64,000 bases of DNA, taken from contig NZ_JACHXV010000004.1 of NCBI RefSeq assembly GCF_014192375.1, positions 62,001 through 126,000 of the forward strand, written 5' to 3'. Positions 19,131-28,085 of the stretch are shown piece by piece (position 1 is the stretch's first letter; each line of letters opens with the position of its first letter). Below the pieces are notes generated by a model that was not told where the DNA came from, made no database searches, and was given only the letters and a program-made list of their open reading frames with translations. The DNA comes from Endobacter medicaginis (GTDB taxonomy: Bacteria; Pseudomonadota; Alphaproteobacteria; Acetobacterales; Acetobacteraceae). The translations under genes were made by a program, and so were the position numbers.

Positions 19131-19167
19131 AAAAAAGGCCCGCAGCACCACCTAGGGCGCGCGGGCC
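19131..19167 (-). terminator. Intrinsic terminator, minus strand
   Basis: Read on the minus strand, GGCCCGC-GCGCC pairs with GGTGC-(T)-GCGGGCC around the loop CTAGGT (12 bp with one bulge and one GU pair), followed by six T. No protein gene on this strand ends just before it, so it ends either a small RNA or an attenuated leader upstream of proS. Confidence 0.75.
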
Positions 19168-19217
19168 AAGTTTAGGGAGGAAACGCCAGTCACACGGCAG
19201 GTCAAGCAAACTTGGCC
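19164..19217 (-). ncRNA. Candidate small RNA or leader with stem overlapping the terminator
   Basis: On the minus strand, GGCCAAGTTT (19217-19208) is perfectly complementary to AAACTTGGCC (19173-19164), with a 34-nt loop containing TTCCTCCC. The 3' arm shares four bases with the left arm of the terminator at 19131-19167, so the two stems compete at their base. The layout fits either a small RNA exposing a CCUCC (anti-Shine-Dalgarno) loop and ending at the terminator, or an antiterminator/terminator switch upstream of proS. The 5' end is not determined; the upstream limit is the terminator at 19304-19355. Confidence 0.45.
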
Positions 19218-19303
19218 TGTAAGACAATGATCGCGTGACCCGGCTCCCGACGTCCATCTAAAAATGCCGGTCTGGGCTGCAAAAATTGGCACCCCAGCCG
19301 GAT

Positions 19304-19355
19304 ATGCTACCAAAAAGGGCAGCGGGCCTCGGCCCCCTGCCCTTTTTGGTGGCAT
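19304..19355. terminator. Bidirectional terminator-like long hairpin
   Basis: A 52-nt near-perfect palindrome: a 19-bp outer stem (ATGCTACCAAAAAGGGCAG against CTGCCCTTTTTGGTGGCAT, one GU pair) and an inner GGGCC/GGCCC stem. The GGGCAG/CTGCCC core is followed by five T on each strand, as in bidirectional intrinsic terminators. No gene ends here on either strand; an old mobile palindrome is the alternative. Confidence 0.6.
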
Positions 19356-19563
19356 TGCGGCATCGGGCCTCGTGCAGCATCGTCGGACCACCCGCCTGCG
19401 CCCGCAGACGGGCATCGACGATCGCCTGATACAGCCGCTCCGATACGGTCGCGATGCCAGGGTCCGACGACGCATCAGTACTTCCCGAAATCAGGTGCAG
19501 CGTCCGTCGCCAGCATCCATCCGGCGATCTCGATGCATATTGAAAGGAAACTGATAAATACGA

Positions 19564-19594
19564 TTGACACATGGCACTGCGGAGCACGTAACAA
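19564..19594 (+). promoter_or_regulatory. Possible promoter for the lipase-like gene
   Basis: TTGACA at 19564-19569 and TAACAA at 19589-19594 with a 19-nt spacer (longer than ideal), in the AT-richer part of the region, about 235 nt upstream of 19830. Confidence 0.3.
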
Positions 19595-19829
19595 TTATTT
19601 TATCAGATCAGATTCCGTCAATCACGGCGCCCTGAGCAGATCGCAGTTCGAATCATGATTCAATTCGATCAAGACTGGTGACAATCATGATCCGCGCATT
19701 CACCGGACATATCCATGGATGCTCTCCGAGCAGTTTCCAGACTGCTGTCTCGTGACAAAGCCGTATTGAAGTTTCACAGACATTCCGCTCAAAACCCTTG
19801 CGGCACTCCTGCCGTGAACCGGGTGATCC

Positions 19830-20990
19830 ATGCTGAATATCCACACCGACAATCCGTTTCTCGATCAGCTCGAAAACGGGCTGCTGAACGCGCTTGGCGT
19901 CACGGTCTATCAGGCCCAGGCCTCCACAGACGGCACCGCCGCCAATGCGACCGTCAGCTATCTCGCGTCGATCCCCGAGGCGCTGATCGGCAACCTCACC
20001 TTCACCGACCTGTCATTCCTCAACCAGCACACCGCGATCGCGGTGCCGAACTCGGCGGTGAGTGCTGCGCACTCACCCACCGTCGACCAGCTGTTCCAGG
20101 CCGCCAATGCCGCCTATGCGGTGGCCGGGATCCCGTCGAACCTGCAGCCGTTCCTCGTCGACGGACGCCAGCTCGCCTATACCGACCTCGCCTCCGGCAG
20201 TTCGGCGAAGGTCTGGCAGACCCCCTCCAACCAGGTGATCATCGCCTACACAGGCACCACCGGCGGTGACACCCAACTCACCAACCCGCTCCAGGTGCCG
20301 CAGCAGGTGCTGTCGGATGTCGACGCGCTGGTCGGCGATCACTCGCAGGCGCAACACGATGCGCTGTCCTTCGCGGGCTATGTGACCGGGCTGGCCGCCC
20401 GGCGCGGCATCACCACGGACAACATCTATGTCACCGGCCATTCGCTCGGCGGCATCCAGGCCTCCTATGTCGCGTAGCAGACCGGACTCGGCGGAGCCGC
20501 GTTCGAATCCACCGGCATTCCGAGATCGGCCACCGCGGTCGGCGACGGCCGCAACTTCCTCAGCTTCGCGACCTATGGCGACCCGGTCGCCAGCCTTGGC
20601 TCGGACATCCAGGGCTTCCAGCCGGTCTCGCCGTCCTATGCCGCGGGACAGGCCGGAGACCTGCCGCATTACGGCACGCTGGTCATGATCGGCGACGTCG
20701 CCGATCAGGTGTCGATGGCCGCCGAGATGAGCCTGTGGAACACCGGCGCGCTGACCACCGCGGCAGTCGCGACGGACATGCTCACAGTGCGCCTCATCGC
20801 CTATCACCTGCCCGGCACCCAGGCCGCCGATCTCGGCATCACCCCATCGGTCTATTCGGTCACGACCGATTCGACCGCGGTGCAGCATGGCCAGGTGTTC
20901 AATGCCGGCGGCTATACCGTGGCGCAGGCGATCGCCGCCGATGCGCTGCGCACCGGCTATCATTCGACGGTACTGCCGACCGGCTCCTGA
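19830..20990 (+). pseudogene. Lipase-like alpha/beta hydrolase interrupted by an in-frame TAG
   Basis: The frame codes 215 residues, stops at TAG (20475-20477) and continues in the same frame for 171 more codons with no further stop and uninterrupted coding character. Before the stop lies the nucleophile elbow GHSLGG (residues 203-208, Ser205); after it come FATYGDPVAS and LPHYGT, candidate Asp and His regions. A single C-to-T change (CAG to TAG) would create the stop. It may be a recent pseudogene, a sequence error or, less likely, a read-through codon. No export signal is obvious. A 14-bp hairpin follows the final stop. Confidence 0.8.
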
Positions 20991-20999
20991 CGAGCCACT

Positions 21000-21032
21000 C
21001 CTTCTCCGACCCCATCGTGGGGTCGGAGAAGG
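21000..21032. terminator. Hairpin between convergent lipase-like gene and rnj
   Basis: CCTTCTCCGACCCC-ATCGT-GGGGTCGGAGAAGG: a perfect 14-bp stem with a 5-nt loop, 9 nt after the lipase-like gene and 18 nt before the rnj stop. There is no T-tract, so it may act as an RNA 3'-end stabiliser or a weak two-way terminator. Its GACCCC/GGGGTC core recurs inside coaX. Confidence 0.5.
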
Positions 21033-21050
21033 ACCGCATCGCGGGACCGT

Positions 21051-22697
21051 TCAGACCCGCAGCAGGTGGACGTCGACCAGCGGCCGTTTCTGCAGGCGCT
21101 TGCCGAGCAAACGACGCAGGGTCGAGCGCGCCGCCTCGGCCAGCGCCTCGTCGTCGAGGCGGAGCGAGTGCGGCAGGTCGGCGAGCGCATCACCGAATTC
21201 GGCGGCCACCGTGTTGTAATCGGGATCGTCGAGATCGAGCAGGCCAGGCGCACTGACCGCCGGCTGGCCGGCGATGCGCCCCTCGCGGTCGATCGCGACA
21301 CTGCCGACCACCACGCCATTGGCCAGCATGCGGCGACGCGCCTGCAGCACCCCGCCGGAGAGCGGCACCACGCGGTTGCCGTCCAGCACCAGCTTGCCCA
21401 CCGGCGCGCTGTCGACCACTTCGAAGGCGTTCGGCGCGAGGGCGAGGATGTCGCCGTCCTCCAGCATCACCGGCTTGGCCCCCTCCTCCTTTGCCAGCGC
21501 CGCATGGGCGGCGAGATGACGCCACTCGCCATGCACCGGCACCGCGTAGCGCGGCCGCACGATCTGGTAGAGCTTGCGAAGCTCGTCGCGGGCCGGGTGG
21601 CCGGAGACATGCACCATGTGATCGGCATCGGTCAGCACACGCACGCCGCGGCGGACCAGATTGTCCTGCACCGCGCCGACCGCGCGCTCGTTGCCGGGGA
21701 TCATGCGGGAGGAGAAGATCACCGTGTCGCCGGCACCGAAGGCGATGTTGCGATGCGTGTCGGACGCGATGCGGGCGAGGGCCGAGCGGGGTTCGCCCTG
21801 GCTGCCGGTGATGATGATCAGCAGGTTGTCGTCGGGCATGTCCTCGATATCGTCCTCGCGGATGAATTCGCGGACATTGGCGAGGTAGCCGCACTCGCGC
21901 GCGGCGGCGGTCATGTTGCGCAACGAGCGCCCGACCAGCCCGACCGAGCGGCCGGCGGCCTCGGCGGCGAGCGCGATGCTCTCGACGCGGGCGATGTTGG
22001 AGGCAAAGCAGGTCACCGCGATGCGGCCGGAAATACCGGCGATGAGCCCGGTGAGCGCCCGGCGCACGGTGGCCTCCGAGCCCGTCTCGCCCTCGACCAT
22101 GGCGTTGGTGCTGTCGCAGACCATCGCCAGCACGCCCTCGTCGCCGAACGCCTCGAGGGCGGCGAGATCGGTGGACCTGCCGACCAGCGGGTGGGCATCG
22201 AGCTTCCAGTCGCCGGTATGCAGGATGTTGCCGTAGCGGGTGCGGATGGCGAGCGCCTGCGCCTCCGGCACCGAGTGGCTGACATTGATGAACTGGAGCG
22301 CGAACGGCCCGATCTCGAAGCTGCCGCCCGGCTCGATGGTGCGGATGCGGGCCTCGTTGAGAAGCTGCGCCTCGCCGAGCTTGCGGCGCAGCACGGCGGC
22401 CGCGAACGGGGTGGCGTAGATCGGGCAGCGCAGCCGGCGCCACAGATGCGCGACCGCGCCGATATGGTCCTCATGCGCATGCGTGATCACCAGCCCGAGC
22501 AGATCCTCGCGGCGCTCGGCGATATAGCGCGGATCCGGCATCAGGATCTCGGCCTCTGGGAACTCGTTGCCGCCGAAGCCGATGCCGCAGTCGATGGCCA
22601 GGTACTGGCCGTCGCAGTTGTAGAGATTGAGATTCATGCCGATCTCGCCCGTCCCGCCGAGTGGCAGGAAGGACAGACCGTGTCGTGTGTCGCTCAC
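21051..22697 (-). CDS. rnj: Ribonuclease J
   Basis: 548 residues, GTG start. The metallo-beta-lactamase core carries HAHEDHIG (residues 73-80, the HxHxDH zinc motif) and TGDWKLD; the beta-CASP insertion and the C-terminal VHGEWRHL and VSGHPARDELR motifs complete the RNase J signature. It is an endo- and 5'-3' exoribonuclease in rRNA processing and mRNA decay. Last gene of the nuo-birA-coaX-rnj string, 9 nt after coaX; this order is common in alphaproteobacteria. Confidence 0.95.
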   Translation of the reverse strand: MSDTRHGLSFLPLGGTGEIGMNLNLYNCDGQYLAIDCGIGFGGNEFPEAEILMPDPRYIAERREDLLGLVITHAHEDHIGAVAHLWRRLRCPIYATPFAAAVLRRKLGEAQLLNEARIRTIEPGGSFEIGPFALQFINVSHSVPEAQALAIRTRYGNILHTGDWKLDAHPLVGRSTDLAALEAFGDEGVLAMVCDSTNAMVEGETGSEATVRRALTGLIAGISGRIAVTCFASNIARVESIALAAEAAGRSVGLVGRSLRNMTAAARECGYLANVREFIREDDIEDMPDDNLLIIITGSQGEPRSALARIASDTHRNIAFGAGDTVIFSSRMIPGNERAVGAVQDNLVRRGVRVLTDADHMVHVSGHPARDELRKLYQIVRPRYAVPVHGEWRHLAAHAALAKEEGAKPVMLEDGDILALAPNAFEVVDSAPVGKLVLDGNRVVPLSGGVLQARRRMLANGVVVGSVAIDREGRIAGQPAVSAPGLLDLDDPDYNTVAAEFGDALADLPHSLRLDDEALAEAARSTLRRLLGKRLQKRPLVDVHLLRV

Positions 22698-22706
22698 CTT
22701 ATGGTT

Positions 22707-23624
22707 CTACCTTCGTCGAACGCCTTCCTCAGGAAGGCGGGATGAGACCCCGATGGGGTCGGATTTGCGGCGCTTCGCACCGGATGATGTCGCAGCCCCG
22801 GGCGCGCTGTCGGCGCGGCTCGTCGGGGCGGCAGTGGAAACCGTGTCCGTCCATGTGGGGAGCGGATTGCGCTGTGCCAACAGCCGCAGCCCCTCCAGGG
22901 TGAGGTCTTCGTCGACATGGTCGAGAATATCGGTGCCCTCGGCGAACAGCGGCGCGAGACCGCCGGTGGCGATCACCTTCATCGGCGCGCCATACTCGGC
23001 CTTGATGCGGCTGACGATGCCCTCGACCAGCCCGATATAGCCCCAGAAAATGCCCGAACGCATGGCCGGCATGGTGGAACGGCCGATCACGTCGGCCGGG
23101 CGGCCGATGCCCATGCGGGGCAGCCGGGCAGCGGCCTTGTGCAGCGCGTCGAGCGAGAGATTGGCGCCAGGTGCGATGACGCCGCCGAGGAACGCGCCGC
23201 GATCGTCGACCACGTCGAAGGTGGTGGCGGTGCCGAAATCGACCACCACGAACGGGCCGCCATGCAGGGTCTGCCCGGCAAGCGCGTTGAGCAGCCGGTC
23301 CGCACCGACCTCGTCGGGATTGTCGGTGGCGATCTCGACGCCCCAGTTGAGGCTGGCCTGGGCGACGAGGGGTTCGACGCCGAGCCAGTCGCGGCAGAAG
23401 CGGCGCAGATGGAACAGCGCCGCCGGGACCACCGTGCCGATCACCGCGCGGTCGAAACGGGCGTGGGCGAGACCGGCGAGTTGCATCAGGGTCAGCACCC
23501 AGACGGCATATTCGTCAGCGGTGCGGCTGTCGTCGGTGGCAATGCGCCACTTGCCGACCCAGGCCTTCCCGTCATGGGCGGCGAAGACGACGTTGGTATT
23601 GCCGGCGTCGATGACCAGAAGCAT
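22707..23624 (-). CDS. coaX: Type III pantothenate kinase
   Basis: 305 residues from ATG 23624, which is preceded by [17 protein letters not shown] is the ATP-binding motif; GADRLLNA and [14 protein letters not shown] are the pantothenate-site motifs. It phosphorylates pantothenate, the first step of CoA synthesis. The normal fold ends near LLAQRNPL (about residue 255); the remaining 50 residues are a low-complexity, basic extension whose DNA contains two palindromes (22721-22739 and 22746-22760). Confidence 0.94.
   Translation of the reverse strand: MLLVIDAGNTNVVFAAHDGKAWVGKWRIATDDSRTADEYAVWVLTLMQLAGLAHARFDRAVIGTVVPAALFHLRRFCRDWLGVEPLVAQASLNWGVEIATDNPDEVGADRLLNALAGQTLHGGPFVVVDFGTATTFDVVDDRGAFLGGVIAPGANLSLDALHKAAARLPRMGIGRPADVIGRSTMPAMRSGIFWGYIGLVEGIVSRIKAEYGAPMKVIATGGLAPLFAEGTDILDHVDEDLTLEGLRLLAQRNPLPTWTDTVSTAAPTSRADSAPGAATSSGAKRRKSDPIGVSSRLPEEGVRRR
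22721..22760. repeat. Two palindromes inside the 3' end of coaX
   Basis: CGCCTTCCT-C-AGGAAGGCG (22721-22739) and GACCCC-GAT-GGGGTC (22746-22760). The second shares its core with the hairpin at 21000-21032. They code the non-conserved CoaX tail, suggesting a palindromic element absorbed into the gene end or structure between coaX and rnj. Confidence 0.5.
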
Positions 23625-23641
23625 CGGTTTCCTGCGTCCCC

Positions 23642-24391
23642 TCATCGCTGCGCCACCGCAGCCCCTGACAGTTCCAGAACATCGCCGGTGGCGATGCGTT
23701 CGATGCCGCCCGGCGTGTCGAGCAGCAGGGCGCCCTCCGCGTCGATACCGGCGAAGCGGCCGTGTCGCGCAGCGCCATCACGGGCGTTGACGACAAGCGG
23801 CGTGCCCAGGGCATGGGCACGCTCGAGCCAGGCGGCGCGGATCGCCGCGAATGCCTTATCTTCGGCGATTTCGGTCCAGTGTGCCAGCCGCGCGAGCAGC
23901 GTTTCGGCCACGGCATCGACGCCATCGACGAGGCCGAGGCCGCCGGGGCGGGTGCGGCCGGGGGCGATCAGGGGAGCGGCGGCGAGATTGGCGCCGATAC
24001 CGATCACCACGAAGCCGCCCGACGCGCTGCGGCCGGATTCGACGAGGATACCGGCGACCTTGCCGCCCGACGCGTCGAGCAGGTCGTTGGGCCATTTGAG
24101 ATGCAGCTCGCGCGCGCCATGGGCGACGAGCGCGTCATAAGTGGCGCAGGCGGCGGCGAACGGCCAGAGCGTGGGCACGATCTCCCGGCGCAACAGCACC
24201 GAGAGGGCGAGATTGCCGGGCGCATCGAACCATGAGCGGCCGCGACTGCCGCGCCCGCGGGTCTGCACATAGGCCAGCACGGCCTCGCCATCCGGGGCGT
24301 CCGCCTCGGCCAGGGCGAGGAGATGGTCGGAGGTCGAGGGCAGTGCCGGATGGCGGGTGAGCCGGAACAGCGGCGCCGTCGCGTCGGTCAG
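23642..24391 (-). CDS. birA: Biotin--[acetyl-CoA-carboxylase] ligase
   Basis: About 249 residues, the short form without a DNA-binding domain. [20 protein letters not shown], then [12 protein letters not shown] (the biotin-adenylate loop, usually GRGRxG) and LKWPNDLL are diagnostic, followed by a small C-terminal beta-barrel. It joins biotin to carrier proteins such as AccB. The start is uncertain: no ATG, GTG or TTG lies close before the conserved N-terminus, and a CTG overlapping the nuoN stop (CTGA, 24391-24388) with GGGGA upstream is the best candidate. Confidence 0.85.
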   Translation of the reverse strand: MTDATAPLFRLTRHPALPSTSDHLLALAEADAPDGEAVLAYVQTRGRGSRGRSWFDAPGNLALSVLLRREIVPTLWPFAAACATYDALVAHGARELHLKWPNDLLDASGGKVAGILVESGRSASGGFVVIGIGANLAAAPLIAPGRTRPGGLGLVDGVDAVAETLLARLAHWTEIAEDKAFAAIRAAWLERAHALGTPLVVNARDGAARHGRFAGIDAEGALLLDTPGGIERIATGDVLELSGAAVAQR

Positions 24392-25833
24392 CCGACCGTC
24401 CCCGCGAGCAGGGAACGTGCGGCAAGTGCCGCCGCGGCCATCACCGGCGCCCAGATCAGCACGAATCCGGCCGTGGCGAGGCCGGAGACCAAAGCGACGG
24501 CGGAGGTGCTGCGGGCGCGGGCGTCGAACGCCTCGGCAGGGGTATCGAAATACATCACCCGCACGACACGCAGGTAGTAGAACGCGCCGATCACGCTGGT
24601 GACAATGCCGACCCCGGCCAGCACCCACAGGCCGGACTTCACCGCGGCCACGAACACCAGCAGCTTGCCGAAGAAGCCCGCCAGCGGCGGCACGCCGGCC
24701 ATCGAGAACATGAAGATCGCCATGCCCATCGCCAGCGCGGGATCACGTCGGCCGAGACCGGCGAGCGCCGCGATGTCGGTCTGCGCCTCACCGCGGCGAC
24801 GCATCGCCACGATGCAGGCGAAGGCGCCGGCATTCATCACCACATAGGTGAACAGATAGACCAGCGTGGCGGTGGTGCCGGCTTCGTTGCCGGCGGCGAT
24901 GCCCATCAACGCGTAGCCCATATGGCCGATCGAGGAGTACGCCATCAGGCGCTTGATGTCGGTCTGGGCGATGGCGGCGAGCGAGCCGAGCACCATCGAG
25001 CAGACGGCGACGATCTCGATCAGCAGCTGCCACTGATGGGCAAGAGCGCCGAGCGGCCCGAGCAGCACGCGGATCAGCAGCGCGAAGGCCGCGACCTTGG
25101 GCGCACCGGCTAGAAAAGCCGTGACCGAGGCCGGCGCGCCTTCGTAGACGTCTGGCGTCCACATGTGGAACGGCACCGCCGAGAGCTTGAACACCAGCCC
25201 GACGACGACGAACACCATGCCGACCAGCAGGCCGGGAGAAATCGCGCCGGCATGAAGCGCGGTGGCGATGGCAGCGTAATCGAGCGACCCGGAGAAGCCG
25301 TAGACCAGCGACAGCCCGTAGAGCAGCAGGCCGGAGGCCAGCGATCCGAGCACGAAGTATTTCAGGCCGGCTTCCGACGAGCCCAGCCGGTCGCGATCGA
25401 TCGCGCACAGCACGTAAAGCGCGAAGGATTGCAGTTCCAGGCCGATATAGAGCGTCATCAGGTTGGCCGAGGACGCCATCACCATCATGCCGGCGGTGGA
25501 GAACACCATCAGCACCGGGAATTCGAAATGGCGCAGACCGGCGCGGCGGTTGGAGTCAAACCCCACCGCCATCGCCAGGATGGCGCCGCCGATGGCGACG
25601 ATCTTCATGAACCGCGCGAAGGCATCGTTGATGAACACGCCGCCGAGCCCGATGCCGGAGGGCGAGAGGAGCACCAGCACTCCGGCGAACAAAAGCGAGG
25701 CGATCGACAGCCAGGTCGCCAGACCGGCATGGCTCTTCGCTTTGTCGCCGAGCACGCCGATGGTCAGCGTCGCCAGGCCGCACAGCACGAGCACCAGTTC
25801 CGGGACCGCCAAAGTCCAGTTCATCTCTTGCAT
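24388..25833 (-). CDS. nuoN: NADH-quinone oxidoreductase subunit N
   Basis: 481 residues, about 14 membrane helices. The N-terminus NWTLAVPELVLVLCGLA, FKLSAVPFHMWTPDVYEGAP and LMAYSSIGHMGYALMG are NuoN signatures, with the antiporter-like Lys/Glu residues in place. It is one of the three proton-translocating antiporter-like subunits. It begins 4 nt after nuoL ends, where nuoM would normally be. Confidence 0.95.
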   Translation of the reverse strand: MQEMNWTLAVPELVLVLCGLATLTIGVLGDKAKSHAGLATWLSIASLLFAGVLVLLSPSGIGLGGVFINDAFARFMKIVAIGGAILAMAVGFDSNRRAGLRHFEFPVLMVFSTAGMMVMASSANLMTLYIGLELQSFALYVLCAIDRDRLGSSEAGLKYFVLGSLASGLLLYGLSLVYGFSGSLDYAAIATALHAGAISPGLLVGMVFVVVGLVFKLSAVPFHMWTPDVYEGAPASVTAFLAGAPKVAAFALLIRVLLGPLGALAHQWQLLIEIVAVCSMVLGSLAAIAQTDIKRLMAYSSIGHMGYALMGIAAGNEAGTTATLVYLFTYVVMNAGAFACIVAMRRRGEAQTDIAALAGLGRRDPALAMGMAIFMFSMAGVPPLAGFFGKLLVFVAAVKSGLWVLAGVGIVTSVIGAFYYLRVVRVMYFDTPAEAFDARARSTSAVALVSGLATAGFVLIWAPVMAAAALAARSLLAGTVG

Positions 25834-25837
25834 AACC

Positions 25838-27766
25838 TCAGCGGACCAGCAGGAAGGTCGAGATCAGCACCACAAGGCCGATCAGCATGGTGAAGGCGTA
25901 AGTTGCGATCGAGCCGGTCTGCAGGCGCGAGGCGGTGGCCGCCCCGCCCGCGGTCAGTGCAGTCAGGCCGCGCGGGATACCGCCGACGACGCCCTCGTCG
26001 CCGACATGCCACAGGGCAGAGGCCAGCGCGCGGTAGGGGCGCACAAGGATCGCGTCATACAGCTCGTCGAAATACCATTTGTGAAGCAGGAAGCGGTACA
26101 GCCCCGGCATCGCCCGCGCGAGCCTGGCGGGCAGGGCCGGGTTGGCCAGATAGGCATACCACGCCACCGCCAGACCGAGCACGCCGAGCACGGTCGGCAG
26201 CCACTCCAGCAGCGGGTTGGCGAGCTCGAGATGGTCGATCAGCGCATGGTCGGGCCGGTTGAAGATCGCACCGTTCCAGTAGGCGGCCTGATGCGGGCCG
26301 ATCAGCCAGGGATACAGCGCCCAGCCCGCGACGGCGGCGCCGAGGGCCAGGATCACCAGCGGGCCGAGCATCACCGGGCCGCTCTCATGCGGGTGCAGAT
26401 GGGCGGCGTCATAGCGGGACTGGCCGTGAAAGACCAGAAACAGCAACCGGCCGGAATACAGCGCGGTGAGGAAGGCGACGATCACGCACAGCGCCCAGGC
26501 GAAATGGCCAAGGCCGGTTCCCGTCGCCCAGGCGGCGGAGATGATCGCGTCCTTCGACCACCAGCCGGCGAACGGCGGGATGCCGGCGAGCGCGAGCGAG
26601 CCGATCCACATCACGATCCAGGTGACGGGCATCGCGCGGCGCAGGCCGCCCATGCGGAACATGTCCTGTTCGTCGTGCATGGCGTGGATCACCGAGCCGG
26701 CCGAGAGGAACAGCAGCGCCTTGAAGAAGGCGTGTGTGGTCAGATGGAACATCGAGGCCTGGTAGACCCCTGCCCCGGCGGCCACGAACATGTAGCCGAG
26801 CTGCGAGCAGGTCGAATAGGCGATGGTGCGCTTGATGTCGGGCTGCACAAGACCGACGGTGGCAGCGAAGAAGCAGGTCAGCGCGCCGATCACCAGCACG
26901 ATGTCGCGGGTGACGGGGGTGAATTCCAGCAGCGGCGACATCCGCGCCAGCAGGAACACGCCCGCAGTGACCATGGTGGCGGCGTGGATGAGCGCCGAGA
27001 CCGGGGTCGGGCCCTCCATCGCATCGGGCAACCAGGTATGGAAGAAGAGCTGTGCGGACTTGCCCATCGCGCCGATGAACAGCAGCACGCCGATCACTTC
27101 CAGAACCGGCAGCGTGGTGCCGAACAGGTGATAGACCGTGTCGAAATGCGCGGGGATGGCGGCGAAGATGCGGTCGTAGCTGACCGACCCGGTGACGAGA
27201 TACAGCAACACGATGCCGACGATGAAGAACAGGTCGGCGACACGGTTGACCATGAACGCCTTGAAGGCGGCCGCATTGGCGCTCGGGCGGTTGTACCAGT
27301 AGCCAATCAGCAGGTAGCTCGCGAGGCCCACGCCCTCCCAGCCGAAGAAGAGCCCTATCAGGTTGTTCGCACTGACCAGCATCAGCATGGCGAAGGTGAA
27401 CAGCGACAGATAGGCGAAGAAACGCGAGGTCGGCCATTCCTCGTGGCTCATGTAGCCGATGCTGTAGATGTGGATCAGCAGCGAGATGAAGCTGACCATC
27501 GCCACCATCTCGAGGGCGAGCATGTCGTGGCGCAGCACCCAGTCGGCGTGGAAGTCGCCCGCCGAGATCCATGTCAGCAGATGCAGCACGCCGACCGGCG
27601 AGCCGGCCTGCACGGCACCGGTCCAGACAGCGACACCGCACGCGGCGGAGACCGCCATGCACAGGATGGAGACGGACTGGGCCGCACGGTCGCCGATGAC
27701 ACGACCGAGCAGGCCCGCGACCAGCGCACCGAGCAGTGGTGCGAGAATGGCGACGGCGTAGATCAT
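25838..27766 (-). CDS. nuoL: NADH-quinone oxidoreductase subunit L
   Basis: 642 residues, full length including the C-terminal lateral-helix region. GWEGVGLASYLLIG, FHTWLPDAMEGPTPVSALIHAATMVTAG and STCSQLGYMFVA are NuoL hallmarks. It is the distal proton-pumping subunit of complex I. It starts 2 nt after nuoK and is followed directly by nuoN. The sequence is intact, so the missing nuoM is not explained by a NuoL/NuoM fusion. Confidence 0.96.
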   Translation of the reverse strand: MIYAVAILAPLLGALVAGLLGRVIGDRAAQSVSILCMAVSAACGVAVWTGAVQAGSPVGVLHLLTWISAGDFHADWVLRHDMLALEMVAMVSFISLLIHIYSIGYMSHEEWPTSRFFAYLSLFTFAMLMLVSANNLIGLFFGWEGVGLASYLLIGYWYNRPSANAAAFKAFMVNRVADLFFIVGIVLLYLVTGSVSYDRIFAAIPAHFDTVYHLFGTTLPVLEVIGVLLFIGAMGKSAQLFFHTWLPDAMEGPTPVSALIHAATMVTAGVFLLARMSPLLEFTPVTRDIVLVIGALTCFFAATVGLVQPDIKRTIAYSTCSQLGYMFVAAGAGVYQASMFHLTTHAFFKALLFLSAGSVIHAMHDEQDMFRMGGLRRAMPVTWIVMWIGSLALAGIPPFAGWWSKDAIISAAWATGTGLGHFAWALCVIVAFLTALYSGRLLFLVFHGQSRYDAAHLHPHESGPVMLGPLVILALGAAVAGWALYPWLIGPHQAAYWNGAIFNRPDHALIDHLELANPLLEWLPTVLGVLGLAVAWYAYLANPALPARLARAMPGLYRFLLHKWYFDELYDAILVRPYRALASALWHVGDEGVVGGIPRGLTALTAGGAATASRLQTGSIATYAFTMLIGLVVLISTFLLVR

Positions 27767-27767
27767 C

Positions 27768-28085
27768 TCAGCCCTTCATCAGCTTGACGTCCTCGACCTG
27801 GATCGAGCCGCGATTGCGGAAATAGGTCATCAGGATCGCCAGACCGATCGCAGCCTCGGCGGCGGCCACGGTGAGTACGAACAGCACGAACACCTGGCCC
27901 GAAATCTCGTGCAGCACGGCCGAGAAGGCGATCAGGTTGATGTTGGCAGCCAGCAGGATCAGCTCGATCGACATCATGATGACGATGATGTTGCGACGAT
28001 TCATGAAGATGCCGAAGATCCCGAGCGTGAGCAGGATCGCGCTCAGCGTCAGGTAGTGGCCGATGCCGATGCCGGGGGCGATCAT
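27768..28085 (-). CDS. nuoK: NADH-quinone oxidoreductase subunit K
   Basis: 105 residues with three membrane helices; [36 protein letters not shown] (conserved membrane Glu) and [12 protein letters not shown] are characteristic. It is a membrane-arm subunit of complex I in the antiporter-like chain. The start overlaps the nuoJ stop (ATGA). Confidence 0.96.
   Translation of the reverse strand: MIAPGIGIGHYLTLSAILLTLGIFGIFMNRRNIIVIMMSIELILLAANINLIAFSAVLHEISGQVFVLFVLTVAAAEAAIGLAILMTYFRNRGSIQVEDVKLMKG

Larger units (their letters stand above)
18839..19829. other. 991-nt gene-free region between proS and the lipase-like gene
   Basis: No convincing protein gene. It contains a minus-strand terminator (19131-19167), an overlapping inverted repeat (19164-19217), a bidirectional terminator hairpin (19304-19355), a 17-bp palindrome (19033-19049), a possible decayed GntR fragment (about 19380-19500, minus) and an AT-richer tail leading to the lipase-like gene. 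Confidence 0.6.

Noticed and set aside
18985-19257. 90-codon minus-strand frame upstream of proS as a leader peptide gene
   Set aside because: It has no RBS, shows no proline-codon run and passes through the terminator hairpin.
25463-27787. Long plus-strand frame opposite nuoN/nuoL
   Set aside because: Translation is rich in Gln, Arg and His with no motif, as expected antisense to membrane protein genes.
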